Shown: positions 1 to 14,200 of the stretch, one piece after another
Layout of the letters: each line of letters starts with the position of its first letter
Numbering within the stretch: the stretch's first letter is position 1
Made by a program: the position numbers and the translations under genes
Source: Heliopora coerulea
Taxonomy: Eukaryota > Cnidaria > Anthozoa > Scleralcyonacea > Helioporidae
Length of the DNA: 64,000 nucleotides
Assembly: GCA_030142905.1 (NCBI GenBank)
Contig: JASJOG010000020.1
Location: 1,091,001 to 1,155,000, forward strand
Reading direction: 5' to 3'
Notes under the pieces: model-generated
Databases searched by the model: none
What the model was told of the DNA's origin: nothing
Seen by the model: only the letters and a program-made list of their open reading frames with translations

Positions 1-799
1 TTAACCTGAATTCTCAGGCAGCTAGGAGCGAGGAAATGCCTGAGGTGTTGGCTCGTAGTGTCCGTAATGCTGAAACGAGGCACACAGATTGTCAGAAATT
101 TCATATTTTCCTCTCCACAAAAATTCAGCGCAAAGCAAATTACATTTTGAGCCGATTATTGCGCTGAAACAACCATTGCTATACAAGACACTAAAAATAA
201 AACGAACAAACCTTTGAACCTCCTGTGTAAATCTCTTTCCTTCTGGTTGAACATAGTTTCTCTTCCCTCATTTTTTCAATAGTGACCGTAGAAGGGCATT
301 AGTTGCTGCATTTATGTGTAGTGAAGTAGTAAGCCTGCAGAGTACAGGACCAAACAAAAAAGTTGACACCCACAAGTTTAACCTTGATAACCTTTGTTTA
401 ACGTGATATGATAACCTTTATTTAAACACGAGGTCACTTCATTTTCGCAATAATTTTCCACAGAGCCATGTACCATAACTCGTACTTATAGTGCACGTTT
501 TATTCCCTATTTAGATGGAGGTTCTAAAGTTCTGTAAGTAACATTTGACACGCTAAACCTTCGATAGACAATTACATTCCGTCTCACCAGCTAGTTGGAA
601 AACATCATCCGCCAACTGTCGAAAAAATCGGCTTTGCTTTGGTTGGATCTGTTGCCACCCAATCCGTTTGAGTTGTGTTCGGCGAAAGCAATTGTTCGAA
701 AGTCAGAATTAATAATTCTGGCCCCAGATGGTCTTAAAGTATGTATGCAACTCTTGGGTCTCCTGCTGGAAATCAAACTCAGTCCCTTGCCAGCTGAGA

Positions 800-890
800 T
801 TAAATGGCGTTCGTAGCTCAGTGGACAGAGCATTGCATTGGAGTACTGGGCCGGTTGTTCAAAGCACGATTAACGCTAATCCAGGATTAC
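800..890 (+). repeat. Degenerate tRNA-like (SINE) fragment
   Basis: TCGTAGCTCAGTGGACAGAG resembles box A with a D-arm, and CGGTTGTTCAAAGC is a decayed box B, followed by ATTAACGCTAATCCAGGATT. Too degenerate for a functional tRNA. Confidence 0.45.
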
Positions 891-3067
891 TAGTTAATCT
901 ATTGTTTTAGTTTCGTTTATTTTGGTTGAACAATCTAGTTTCGATTTGACAGCTTAAAACCTTTTTGTATGCACCCAAAATCTGTAAAAGAAAATTCCAA
1001 CTTTTATCAGCAACATGATCGGACAGGAGTCCGCAACATTTCCGCTATTCCTGGATTAAGCAAATCGCCTTTTGAACAACCGGGTTGTAGCTTCGATTTG
1101 TTGCTGGAGAGCCTAGAGTTGCATTGTTTTGCCAATGCTCTCGCTATGTTACTAAAATAAAATCTGACAGGCGAAAATTTACTGTTACCCTTCAGTGATC
1201 GATTGTAAATGCTAGATATTCCCTAAACAAACGTCAGTCGATTTTGTCTCTTCCTGAACGGTTTCATTTTTTTCTACAGAGACGCGGAGGAGACACCTAC
1301 GACTCTGACGAACACCGAACCAGTCAAAACCTAAAAGCACTTGGTGGAAACTCTGGAAATTTCTCAAGTCTCTCGCGTAAGACTTGTTGAATCGGGATGA
1401 TACGTCTTATAAAGAACGCTGGTAGCGATTGCAATTTTCTTTTTAATAGTGTAATTCACTGCAGGAAGGTTCATATTATTAGTTTGTGAGTAATTTAAGC
1501 TTAAGCGAAGTCGGCCGATGCGGAAACGAAGGTGAATTTATTTACTGGTGCTCTATGTTAAGAGCTACAAACCACGTTATAAGACGGCGAGCTGGATCTT
1601 TTATTAAGCCGGCACATGTAAGTACCATCTTGTTTAAGTTACCGCGATTTCAACAATGGCACGTTCCCTTTGTACATCTACTGAATGCAACTACCAGAGG
1701 GCCTTTCCAAATCTAATTTGTAATGTTAATCGGGGCAATTATCTTTCCATTCGCTTTGGGAATTCAACGTGTCCATGAAAATAAAAAACCCCGCAAGGTA
1801 TTCTGGTAGTTGTATTCAGCTAACGTAAATAAGGGGAGGCGGTTATTGATCCTGGTCTCGTTTGCCGGGTCAACCCACTTTATCGCGTTTATAAGGCGAG
1901 CGCTAATTTGTATCTCCCACACTGTCCTGAAATAACCGCGGCCGCAGTATTTTCTCAACGTAATATGTACAAGTACAAAGACGAATTTAGTACAAAGATT
2001 TCAACGAGATATGGTGAAACTTTGATGGTAACCTGATGGTGAGTGTACTTGTTGCATGATGCGAAACTGTTCAGGTTTTAGTTCTATTTAGAGATGAAGT
2101 AAGCGAGACGGACGTTGGCTCGATGTCATAATGCTTACGTGTTTGAAATTACTTGAAATGAGCTGATATAATTAAAGGGCATGCCCTATGCCCTGGTAGC
2201 TTCATCTGGGCTGGCTCTTCAAGCCAGCTGAGTGGTTTCCATGTATATCATAGAACATTATGCTCATTTGCTGAGCTGGCCCGCTAACCCGGGTCAGCTA
2301 GTCTGGGATAATCGACACCTCAAGGGTACACCACGATACAACTGTTGCATGCGAATTTTCACCTTAGCGCGTATAATAAACTGGTAAGGCGTAGCTCACA
2401 CTAGCGACCACACGACAAAGACATGAGCATAACGACATAAAGAAAAGGCCAGTTTTTTTACTTTTGTCGTTGATTCCATGTAATTATGCTCCTTTTATAT
2501 CTTCTCGTCACCTTATTTACATATTCGACCTGTAGAGCGTATGCATTCGGTCTCCAGAGACTCGAATAACGAAGAGCATGGCAGCCATGTTAGTGTACCT
2601 AACTAAAGGAGATGATCAAAATTCTTTTGTTTAGGAACATCAGCATGGCGGTCATGACGTCAAGTGCATACGTCCTATAAAACGACAATAGCTGAGTGTC
2701 TTTTGCTTTTGCGAGATCAAGTCTTTACGTCGTTTCATCGCTCACTGTGAACCAGGCTTAAAAGTACAATAGACTATTACCGAATTACCTTTTGCGTTCG
2801 CTTTAAAACAAGGCCTGTTGACTTGAAAAAGATCATCTGCTGATGCCCAAGACTTCAGTAAAGTATACAAGAATAAACGTAATTATCTCAAATTTTGGGT
2901 TTCACAAGATGAACTTTTTTTGGAGGTTGTTTTTTTTATTTAATTCTTTATGTTAAACTTTTCCTGTCAACATAAGTTCCTTCATGCGCGTCAGGCCTCG
3001 TTTTAACTCTTTCATGCATTCGTTGGTCTTACGGCAAAAAATTACAACCAAACAAATGAAAAATTAA

Positions 3068-3087
3068 CAAAGAGAGAGAGAGAGAAA

Positions 3088-3142
<55 letters not shown>
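3068..3142. repeat. GA microsatellite beside a short inverted repeat
   Basis: (GAGAGAAA)n run, followed by inverted arms TGTTGAAGACTTAAGA and TCTTAAGTCTTCAAGC (about 3178-3242). Confidence 0.8.
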
Positions 3143-6100
3143 CAAGAGAGAGAGAAACAAACTCCGAAAAACAGCATGTTGAAGACTTAAGATTTAAGGA
3201 AAAACAAGACGAATGTAAACGGTGGAGTCTTAAGTCTTCAAGCTGTTGTATTTCGGATTTTGTTTCTTGCTCTATTTCCTTAAATTGTCGGCTGGTAATG
3301 ACGAAAGGTGAACAGGTAACTCATAAATGGCCTATTGCGCCGTGAGGTTATTTTCCATATGGCGAATTTTTTTCGCTCGCGAAGCGACTTTTTCTTTCGC
3401 CTTATTATCTCTCGGCGGGAACGGATGAGGAATTTAAACAATTTATACATCCTACCTATTCTTCCGAAATATTTGTTCAAATATTAATGTTCAACACAAA
3501 ATTCGTTTAGTATGATTATAGGAATAGGTCTTAGTTAATCCAGATTTCAACTTTTCGCAGAGTATCGAAAGGTATGGGCGACAAAACAACTTGTCAAGTT
3601 GTGACTTTCTGACAAGCGAACCGGTTTATAAGAATACAACGTCAATTTAGACGTGTTGGGGCTAGAAAAACCGTTGCAAAGAAAGAAAAACCTTCCGCCA
3701 TGTTACTTCAGCGCATGGTTAGTTAAGGTGAAGTCACAAGTTTTATCCATCGAGTTTTTCCTTAAAGCGGCCATGGCTTCAAATTTAAGTTTATAGGAAA
3801 AAACTTTTTTTTAAGAAATAATGGTCTTCACAGCACTTCCGTAACTCATTTTGTTCTCGAGATATTTACACCTGTCTGGAATATTAATCAAATCAACTAC
3901 CGCGTCGCGTTGAAACGACATACCTACGTATTGGAAATCATGCAGATCTCGGAAATTATCTAACAAAATCACTCAAAACTCTGTATCTCACGATGGTATC
4001 ACCACCAGACCAAAAACACCGTTATGGTGACATTGCCAGCTCTCAGTCCATGATCAAGGTATTCCGTTTGGCAAATAAAATTTCGATGAAAATATTCTTG
4101 TCAAAAACAAAACTCTCCATGTACCACTAGAAAATATATTTTGTTTGAAATACAAAAGGGGTGTGAGAACTAAAACATCACTATGGGGAGACCATTCTGA
4201 TGTGTACATTAACTGCATCGTGAAAATTTTCAAGTTGTTTCATTGAATAATCACAAAGATATAGTACATTTGTCAAAAAGTCGCAACTCTGTGCCTATGT
4301 GATGTCGCAGACTACCGCATTAATGCATACTAACCAATTGTAAATATCTGAAGAATGACGAGTTATACGGAAGAGCTGTAAGCACAGTTCTGTATCATTT
4401 CAAATGTTCTTCAGCTGTCAATATAATTTTCAAAAACGCTCAGTGTCCTGGAAGTAGGACACCTCTTGAACAAAAGATTGAATGAATGCATAAAGAAAAA
4501 AATTCAGGCGCTTTAGGGATAAAGCAGGGATGCATGACTATAGCAGCTTACAGGTGATAAACTGTAGCAAAGCTCCATCGTCCGCCACATCTCCCAGCTT
4601 TTGATATCGGTGGCCGAAATTCAGTCCAAGATGATCGACAGACGTTTCGATCTCTGACAGTAAAGTTACTTAAATGTGTGAAATATGATCATTATGGAAC
4701 AAAATAGTACCTCAGATTTTATTTTTATTCCTCATACCGTTTAACCTGTGGCACGTGCTAGAAAACAGTTCAATTTTCGAGGGAATGCATGTCTTCTTTC
4801 AGGCAAAGTGGAAATATAACGAATGAGATTCACGAATAAAAGTAACGATAAATAGCTTCATTTGTCGATGGTGTTTTTTGTAGCTAGCGCTAGAAGTCCG
4901 AAATTTTCCTCAGTTCAGTGAATCTCGCATTGTTTACGGCTCAGTCGAAATACGTCGAACGACCTACCATTTATTCACCATCAACTCACTCGTTCGAAAG
5001 AACTACGATTGCATTAATGCATATTTTATGTGAAGCCTAGCAACATTTCAACACACTGTTCTATAAAACAAGACTGAAATTCTACCTGGAAGTGGAGAGC
5101 CATTTCATCGTCCTCTTGAATTCTCCGGACTCTGGTCTTTTGACCTCAAGGACTTCGTTATGAGATTCATCGCGCCCATTTAATCGCTCGCAGCGAAGCA
5201 ACCGTTCAACGTCCTTACTAAGATATTCTTAACTTTTGCTTTACGTTGGTCTGGGTTTCCAGTATTCGGAATAATCACGAAGTTCAACTTTCTTTGAACG
5301 TCAAGCATGCTTCCTGGAAGGCAGTTCCACGTCAATTAATTACACTACAGATAAAGTACTTAAAAGTTCGTGCATTTATAAGTGTTCACCTTTTCTTGTC
5401 CATGTGAAATATTGACGTCACCATCAAATCCCAAAGGAACACCGACTTTGTTGGTTAATGCTGTCTCGCCATATTAACCCCTTCATGCATGAATTTTTGT
5501 TCTTTAATCTCGGTTTTTCATTTTCTTTCATTTCTTCTTTTGCTCAAGGAGTCCGATTTATCTGATACTGGGCTTTGTAGGGTTAGCATGCACTTGTGAA
5601 ATGTAACTTTGAAATATTCGACATTTGAAACACATATTGGTATAAACTAGATAATGCCTTAGTACGTGCTCAACTCGTTTCACTAACGTTGTGCCGAACA
5701 AGGTTTTGTCCAGATCGTACCAAGAACCAGAGAACTCTCTATTTTCTCGATATATCATGAAACATTTTCCTATGCTATAAAAATTTCCTACCCTCAAACC
5801 CGCGATCATACCTTCCCCAAATTGCACCAAATAGGTTTTCCGCTTCATTGTCCAAAATAACAGTACTTTTCCTTTCTTACATCAAGACGTCTTTCCTTTC
5901 CCGTAGATAGTACCAAGATATATTAAGTAGTTTCTTCGGTATGCAAGGACAGTTTACCTGATGTTTACCACTATTCATAGATCGTCATCTTTGTTACCTG
6001 AAGGGAAGCATGACAGCCACGTGCCTTTTAAATGGAAGCTTTGCATCAGCCGCGAGTGAGTGAAAGCCAACGCCATTTATCACCAGTAACGAAATGGTGT

Positions 6101-6144
6101 CCAGTAAGACTGCCTGAACTCTTTCACGTCAGCTTTCCCTTTAG

Positions 6145-6327
6145 CCCCGTTTACACTGTAACATTTTGGGCACTGTACGGCAAATTAACCGTGCCGAGAC
6201 CTACATGTACACAGAGGTGCTTGGTACGGTTAACTTTTAAGAAATCCGCACCGTTTACACTGTGAAATATAGCAGCACCCATGCCAAAATTTTAGCCGTG
6301 CCCAAAATGTTAACAGCGTAAACGGGG
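6145..6327. mobile_element. MITE with 29-bp terminal inverted repeats
   Basis: Starts CCCCGTTTACACTGTAACAT and ends in the imperfect complement (ATGTTAACAGCGTAAACGGGG, shown here only by its ends ATGTTAAC and GTAAACGGGG). No coding capacity. Superfamily not certain. Confidence 0.7.
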
Positions 6328-8147
6328 TTTTTGACGAGCAAAATCGTCTGACGTTAACCAAAGTAAAATGAGAGAAGTCTTACATCATGGTAAAGAGTTA
6401 AACCTTGTGAAGACCTAATGGCAGTCATTTTTGATACTACTTCACTCGTTTTCCTTAAAGGAATGCGGATGTGAAAATAAAGCCGAAAGATGGTTACGGC
6501 AAACTGGAAGTCGTTACCTATGCGGATTAATTTCATTTTCGTACGTAATAAATATTAAAAAGAAAAGAAAGGAACGTATGAATTTCAATCTACGAAACTC
6601 TAACGAGATTTCGGCCGAATCTGCTTTTATAACTTTTATTTTGAGTTTCGCCTGCGGTAATTACAATATTTTACAAAGGCTTTGAAGAATGTTTAAGCAG
6701 TCGTACATATATTTTTTACTGACAAAGCCAAATTAATAGTGACTTTTTGAGTACGTTTGTATAATGTGGTACTTAAAAACACATCAGTTTATTTGGTGTG
6801 TACCTTCTCTAACATTAACATAGTATACTTTCAAATGACCAGTTCTCGCTCAGTATCAGGCGAACCTATAGACTTTAATATTAACCTTAATGTGACCTGG
6901 CAGTCGTTTTCTTCAAGAAAAAAGCCGTGAGCTTTGCTTAAGAGAGCGAATCAAATTTTATACAACCAAGTTAACCTAGAATTTTACCCTTATATAGCTG
7001 CAGAAAGCTGTGCTTGTTAAAGGAGATTTTTGTAGTTCGTTTGCCTGAAAGGCACGCATCGAACTTGCTGCTACCGATAACAACCAGAGATAGATCATGA
7101 CCATGCAATAACGTGGAATGGATACAAATGTTATATGCTGGCAAAGGCTGTAAGATCGTACGATACAGTTTGCTTAAAATTGATAACTGGAGGTTCTACC
7201 CTCAGATTGCGTATAAATATTTTCCATTGAAATTCATAATGTGAAAGGCAGTAACATTTTTGGGGGTCAAATACTTAATTAGACAACGAGCCATATTGAC
7301 GGGAAAAAAGGAATCGCTGTACTAATTCACGAGTTAAATTATATTTAACGGTATTCAGATTTTTCTGAAACGCCACAGCAGTCATGGCGAAATATGGATC
7401 ACTTCTGAGCAAAATCTCTTGACGCCTAAAATATTTTTCTACCTACTACCTTTACTCATGCTTCTCAACATATTCGCAAGTTTTAGATAAAACTTCCATT
7501 CCTTATTTTTGAAGCAACTGTATGAAAGCGCTTCAGTAGGCAAAGGCAATATACAGATGTGTCAATTAGCCCACAATCTCCTTTATCTTCATGGCTTCGT
7601 AAAAACATTGAAATTCGTTTACTTCATATATTTTGAAATTGTCACTTGGGATTGGTTTTTGTTTATTTCAAGCGTTGCGAGACAAGTTGCATTAAATATT
7701 GCCTGGTAACGCATCTCATTTCCGAACAAATGATCAGACGGTTTCGAGTTTCACGCTTGGTTAGCACCTTTGCCTCCGAATAAACGCCTACAAAACGCTT
7801 CCAGCAACACATATTCATTTCTTAGCCAGTTTTTGTCTTCTTTTCTCGGAACCACGCATTCGATAAGTTTTACTTTAAAGGATAAAAGAATTTAAATATT
7901 TCTGAAAAAGGGAATTAAGAAATGACTCAATAAAAATGCTTCGATCAGGGGCTCAAACGTCCTGTTGTTCTAAGCAGCAACAATTAAGAAATAAGTTTCT
8001 CTAAAAATGAATTAATAAAACTCTGTATGTAATCGGAAGTTATACCAACCACGGAAACTACTCCACTTCATATGACATTCTCCCGCTCGCTCAGAGAAGC
8101 TTCGTTGATCTGGTCTTGTTTCCGTCGTGTTAACGACTGTTTCTGTC

Positions 8148-8206
8148 TTAGTGGACATTGCTGAGATCTTCCTGGAGTAGAGTTCCGTCGGGTTGATCCA
8201 CTTTAG
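8148..8206 (-). CDS. Ig receptor exon 12: short cytoplasmic tail and stop
   Basis: Acceptor TTTGTAG; the phase-1 junction yields PKVDQPDGTLLQEDLSNVH and TAA at 8150-8148. The cytoplasmic part is only about 27 residues including the basic anchor, without tyrosines or recognised signalling motifs. If the receptor signals it would need an adaptor; otherwise it may be adhesive or a decoy. Alternative 3' exons further downstream cannot be excluded. Confidence 0.7.
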
Positions 8207-11200
8207 CTACAAATGAAAATTACAACACCCGATAATACATAGCTTTTAATAACATAGCTTACTCCATCATAACATGTTAGCTCTTAAGCATTTAATTTTA
8301 TTAAGGCCGTGTTTCGCATGGAAGAAAATGCTTGTTACAATATTTGTTTTCGGAATAAATTTGAAATACTAACTGTCATTAATTACTTATCATTAAAACA
8401 ATGAGATTTTCCTATCTCAGGTTCTATGAGATGATAGCCGATCCAGGGTTCGCACTGAGCAACTGTTACTTCAGAGGAATTTAGAGCGAGTGTAGAGGAG
8501 TGTTGTAGTATTTGCATTTAAACTAAACGAAGGATAAAGATAATAGCCCAGCATAAAATTGTTTAATGAAAGGCCACGAAGGCGATTTGAAATCTATTTA
8601 AATAAATGTACAAACGTTTCGTTGTAACGTGCAACATCTTCAGAGTATAATATTACCAAGTTATCAATGTCTAGATATAAGTCTATTTACACGAGATGGA
8701 CGATTTGTAGGCATTGATCACTTTGTAATATTATACTCTGAAGATGTTGTACGTTGCAACGGAACTTCAGTATATTTATCTAAATATTATTCAAATTGTC
8801 ATCATGGTCCTTAATTTCACGATTTTCAGCTGGGCTTTTATCTTTATCCCTCGTTTACGTTTCCCCCCGGAAAATCCATCGCAACGAGCATTCAGACTAA
8901 TAGCAAGTTTCTGCTAAGAAAAATTGCTAAATCTTTCACTTACGGGTATTCCTTCTCCTCCTCCGGCGACAAAGCGCAGCAAGACCAATACTCAAAGCAA
9001 CTAGGACTATCACAATTACTGTCCCAATAATTGGCCAGAGTATACCACGAGGATCTAAAATATTTAGAGCCTGGTTGTAATCTTTGTACACATGGACAGA
9101 CTGTTCGGGCGAAGAATTTTATTTCTGGCTGCAAAAAATGGATCATCTAAAGGTCTGCTTACACTTGTGATTTTGTGCCGTGCGATTGACATCTTGGAGT
9201 ATGTGTTAAACTGACGAGAGCGTCGAGGACAAACTACAGCGAATCATAAACAAATCTCTCGCTGCGTAGACTATTATGGGTTTATTGCATAAACCAGGAT
9301 GACAATCGCGACGTAGGAAATCGCACGTCTAAACAAGCCTTAAAGGAGTGTTCCCCTTAAAAAAGTGTATCCTTACGTTTCGGTTGGCACTGCAACCTTC
9401 TTCACGAAGAGTAACAAAATGTTATTGTAACATATAGAAGAATGTTAAATAGCAATGGATATATCATTGACGTACACTGTAAAATATTCGCGAGATAACA
9501 GCAGACCGTCCTCGCGGTTTAAACAATACGAACATATATTAAATTCCTAGGGTGGCAGACTCTCCTGTATCGCCATTTTCGCTTGGCCGTAGCACGGCAT
9601 CGTCTCTAGAGATTTCATGAATTTCGCAAAATACACTGTACAGTTAAAGCAGACTTTTTAGGCGGCTTTTGATCAAGTGCTTTGCAGGATTTCTTCTCGT
9701 TCCTGTTCCACGTTTTCTTTTTGTTTCCGCAACATATTGCTTATCGCAATCGATACAATGGATTGAATACAAAGCAGGATCGGCTGCGTTATCGACCAAT
9801 ACGTAAGGATATACTGTTTCTCTAACACATTTTGGTCTTTTCCCCGTTTTGATACGAGCACATAAATGTTGCAACGAATGATAACCCATCGATTCATATC
9901 GCCAGAAACAGCTGCGTGCTTAGAAATAGGACGGGACAGAGGGAAGGGAACTAAACTCTTGATCGTGGTCTTAAAAAGACGGAATGGTGAAAAACTGTTG
10001 GGTGAGTCAAGTGGAGTGTAAGACACTTGGTAACACTCCAGAACAGAGCAATTCAACATTGTTAAGTGTCTTTATTTACACTGGAATAACTGGATAACCC
10101 TATCAGCTATATGAGCTGTTCTCCTTAGAGGTCCAGTAAGGGCCCTACCCCTCATGGGTCTAGTGTTACCACAGGAGGAAACCCGAGAACGGAGTACCCG
10201 GAGAAAATCTGCGATGCTTGGTAGAGTCAAACTGGACAACACTCTTCTCACATATGACCAAGACAACTTTAATCTGATAACTGCGCGGAGCCGGAATCGA
10301 ACCCCGGTCACAGTGGTGAGAAACCCATGCACTACCACTGTGCTCACCAGCACCCCTTGTTGGTAAGTGGGGCGAAATTGAGGAAATACCAGTGGCTAGT
10401 GGGGCCAGTCAGGCAGCTCCTATCTACAAGACGCCTCCTTTGTGGGCCCATTCTACAGTTTCAAGGTTTAAACCGACATTTTGGGGAGACAGGAGGATCC
10501 AAGCACTTCTGATGTCCCTTTGAAGAACCAAGGGCGAAAGGCACTAGCAGTCAGCTGTCACGCCACCAGACAATTCACATCGTTAAAGTCGGATTTCTTG
10601 AACTAATTTTTAGTTGAATGGCTCGCACGATAGGACTATTAAGAGAACCTGTTGATCCTCACCTTTCACTCGAAGAATAATCTCTTGTCGCACTTGTCCA
10701 TCAGAAAGGTCATTTTTGGCCGAGCAGTAAAACGAGCGACGATCATCATGCTGCACGTCATTTATTCGAAGGATTAGTGGATGGTCTTTGGAGATTTTGT
10801 ATTTCGTGTCCGTAGAAGCTAGAAACAAAAACTGCTGAATTACTTCATGTAAAACCAAACGTAAGGTGTGCAATACGGTTCACATCCTCCGAAATAGTTT
10901 TCGGTATGGCCAGTTCCGCTTCAACGCAGTCTCATTCCCGAAAAGATGAATAACATCAAGTTTGAAAATATGCTTAAATAGATGAATATCATCTTTCTAG
11001 GGAAACTCTCAAAAGGATTAGGGTTAGGATTAGGATTAGGATAATGGTTAGGATCACTCTGACGATGGCTCCTCGCTTGAAACGTAACGAATTTCTGCTT
11101 TCAGTTTTGACAATTTCTCAACCTCGGTTTTTTGATCTCTGTTTGCAATGTACGTAGTTCATACCATTTATGACGCGACCATCCACTTCCCACGTTATAA

Positions 11201-14200
11201 TCAAAGGATTAACATCAATATCACATTTCAGGGTGACATCATCTCCAGTTTCCACCTTCACTTCCTTCGTCTTCGGCCCAGTAAGGCGGGGTACGGCTAT
11301 AAAAACAGATGAAGAAGATTTGCTTGGAACAACAAAGGCCGCCTCACAGGACACTGTTCACGCAACAGCCGTTTTCCGTCGATTTGCGGATGACTTCAAG
11401 ACCCCGTACTATACACTAGAGTTGTCAGAGTTTTACGGTATGTATTTCAGAAATCACGGAATACAATGTCGTATTTCATGCCTGTACAAGTCATCTTTTT
11501 GGAGTTTACGGAAGGGTCACTGACATGAAATGCGCATGTCTGAGAAGTTTAAAAAATTCAGGCTGAACTTTTAAAGCTTAAATTTCCAATCTAACAACAA
11601 TGACTATAAAGATACGATCATCGTCACGATCACAATTACAATCACGATAACGATAACCATGACGATGGCGATAACGTAAACAATAACGATTATGATCACG
11701 ATAACGTTGATGATCACGGTAACGATGATGATGACAATAACGAAAACGATCACGAAAATGATAACGCCCACGATAATGATAACGTTAATGATAACGATAA
11801 CGATAACGATCACGATAACCACAACAAAACCAACAACAACAATACTGAGTTCGGAGTTGGTGAGACAGATCAAAGTCCAGGTTATTCTCAAAAATTCCAT
11901 GACCGATGACATGTAACGTGATCGCGACGTTCCAAAGAGGAACCGGACAATATCTAACACACGGTGTACCGAGTTAAAGCACGAGTGACCTATAGAAATA
12001 CTAAACTCTGTAGACTCCTTAGCAGGGTATTAGTTTGGCGTATGATCAGAAGTCCGGGGTCACCAAGAAAGGCAAGCAATTAGATTTCTTGACCTGGTCG
12101 CCATGCCGAACTCCACTAAAAAAAAATTTAATTTCCATTCTAGTAAGTTGAAAAAGAAGTCACACGAATGTTCTCTGCACTTACTCATCTTTACAACCGT
12201 GAAGTGCTGAGCGAAAGAACCATTGTTGCAAGAGAAAACCTGCCCATTTGCAATCTCTGACACGTTTGTGAACCACAGTGTGTTGTTACACTTAGTCGGC
12301 GGGTAGACTCCAGGAATACCTGCAAACAGGAAATGGTTCAAGTTTAAAGAATGCAGTGCGGTGTTTCAATTTTTCACTTTCTCAAACTCATGAATAATAA
12401 TTCATGACGTAAATTTTGGAAACGTAACCTTAACTCGCATAAAATTTCAAAAACTTTAAACCCGATTTTTCCCTTAAATAAAAATCCTTCCTAGTAGCAT
12501 TACCACTCCAAAGTCGTGTTTGATTTGATTTCCGAACGCCTGGAAGTTGGTTAAAAAAGACAAAATAAACTTTCCACATCGCCTCGTTGCGCATCTAAAA
12601 TCTCGTTGTTTGTAAATCAGATCAAGCAAAAACCTAGTGTATGAAATATTGCTTCAAAATCATCTATTGAAGGTATAAGAAGCAAAAAACGTCCCTGATT
12701 TTGGACCTACAATCTAGTTTCCTTCCACGTTTTATGAAGAAATCGCGCAGTAACGCGTTTGAAGTGGGTTGACTTAAAAGGTTTTGTAAAATATCAGGAA
12801 ACTCACCGGTCAGATCATGTGTCTTTCCATCCCGAGGATCATACATCGTCCAAGATATGCACGACGGGACTACGTAAATATTGCAGTTGAGAGTGATTGA
12901 TCTTCCAGGAACGAAAGTCACATTCTTGTCACCAAATCTGTGAGGGACTGACACTATACGAGATAAACGTCCATTGAAAAAACGATTTATAACTATCTAA
13001 GAGGTTTGTCGGAGATGTTTTAATTGGGAATTTGTGTATAGTTTTCAGTTATTAGTGTTGCACGTTTGTTGAGTTTGTTGGCTTTTTCCATTCGAGGCTG
13101 TCAAAAGACATTAAGCCACTCACCGTGACTAACAAAGACAACGACTTCACTGACGTCACTTCCAACGTAACTTCCAATGACTACGACAACGTCACTAACG
13201 TCACTGTCAACGTCAACGATAACAACAACGAAGTCACTGTCAACGTCCCAACAACAACAACGTCAACGTTAGTGACGTCACTGCAAACGTCACCAACAAC
13301 AACAACGAGTGGGGACAAATTTCCACTAAATAGGCTCAGTTAAATAATATTTCCACCAAATAGGCTCATAAATAAATAAAATCAAATCTAAATTTCTTAT
13401 AAAAGCTTTGCCTTTTTTATGGCTGATGAATATTTGTCCTAAGGACATGTGAAGTTAGGCCTCGTCCACACGTGTACGTTTTCGTATGAAAACGCATCAA
13501 AAATTTTCCGTCCACACGACGTTTTTGAAATCGTTTTCTCTGGTCATCCTGTCCAGTCGTAAACTTCCTTTCGATTGCACATGCGTAGGCGGCTAGCGTC
13601 ACCAAAGCTGTGATGTCATCGTTTCCGAAAGTCTCCGTTTTCGCAGTCCACACAAAAACGATAAGTGGGCGTTTTCGAATCGCTCCACTTTGTAGAGGGG
13701 TACCCTAAAATCTCCGTTTTATGACACCGAAGACGTCATTTACGCGTTGCAGGACGGGAGGCGAAAACCTGGAGAAAAATATGCGTTTGCTACGAAAAAC
13801 ATACTTGTGTGGATGGTGCCTTAGTTTTTTCATCAGTCACAAGCCTTGAGCTATTTGTCCGGAACGAGCGGACACCGTTTCTTTCGCACTTGCCTGACCG
13901 TACCTATTTCAATCAATGTTGTCTTCTGAACGATATGCTTATCCTTGCAGATGTAATCCGTGGCATCATCAGATTGAAAACTCACAATCCTAAGGTTTCT
14001 TCCTCCCTCTTTAATTATATAATGGCCTCCACCTGGTAATGACAAAAGCAAGACTATTTTTGCCCTTTGGTCAGTGATTTCTACTTTGGCCTCTTGGTTT
14101 AACTCTCACCATGATCTTCGTTACCCATACAAAATTTTCACATGTCATTTCACATGTGAAAAATGACATTTTATATGCGTAAATGTTTCAATTCCATATG

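Larger units (their letters stand above)
1..8147. other. No recognisable gene; repeats and MITE-like sequence
   Basis: Open frames here are short and show no family motif or exon structure I can recognise. I see a tRNA-like fragment near 800-890, a GA microsatellite (3068-3142) beside a short inverted repeat, a MITE at 6145-6327, a dispersed repeat at 1660-1850 and otherwise AT-rich unique-looking sequence. Part of 7.6-8.1 kb may be the 3' UTR of the minus-strand Ig gene. Confidence 0.5.

Noticed and set aside
11604..11960. Val/Ile-rich frame of 118 codons and its reverse
   Set aside because: Translation of a GATAACGAT tandem repeat.
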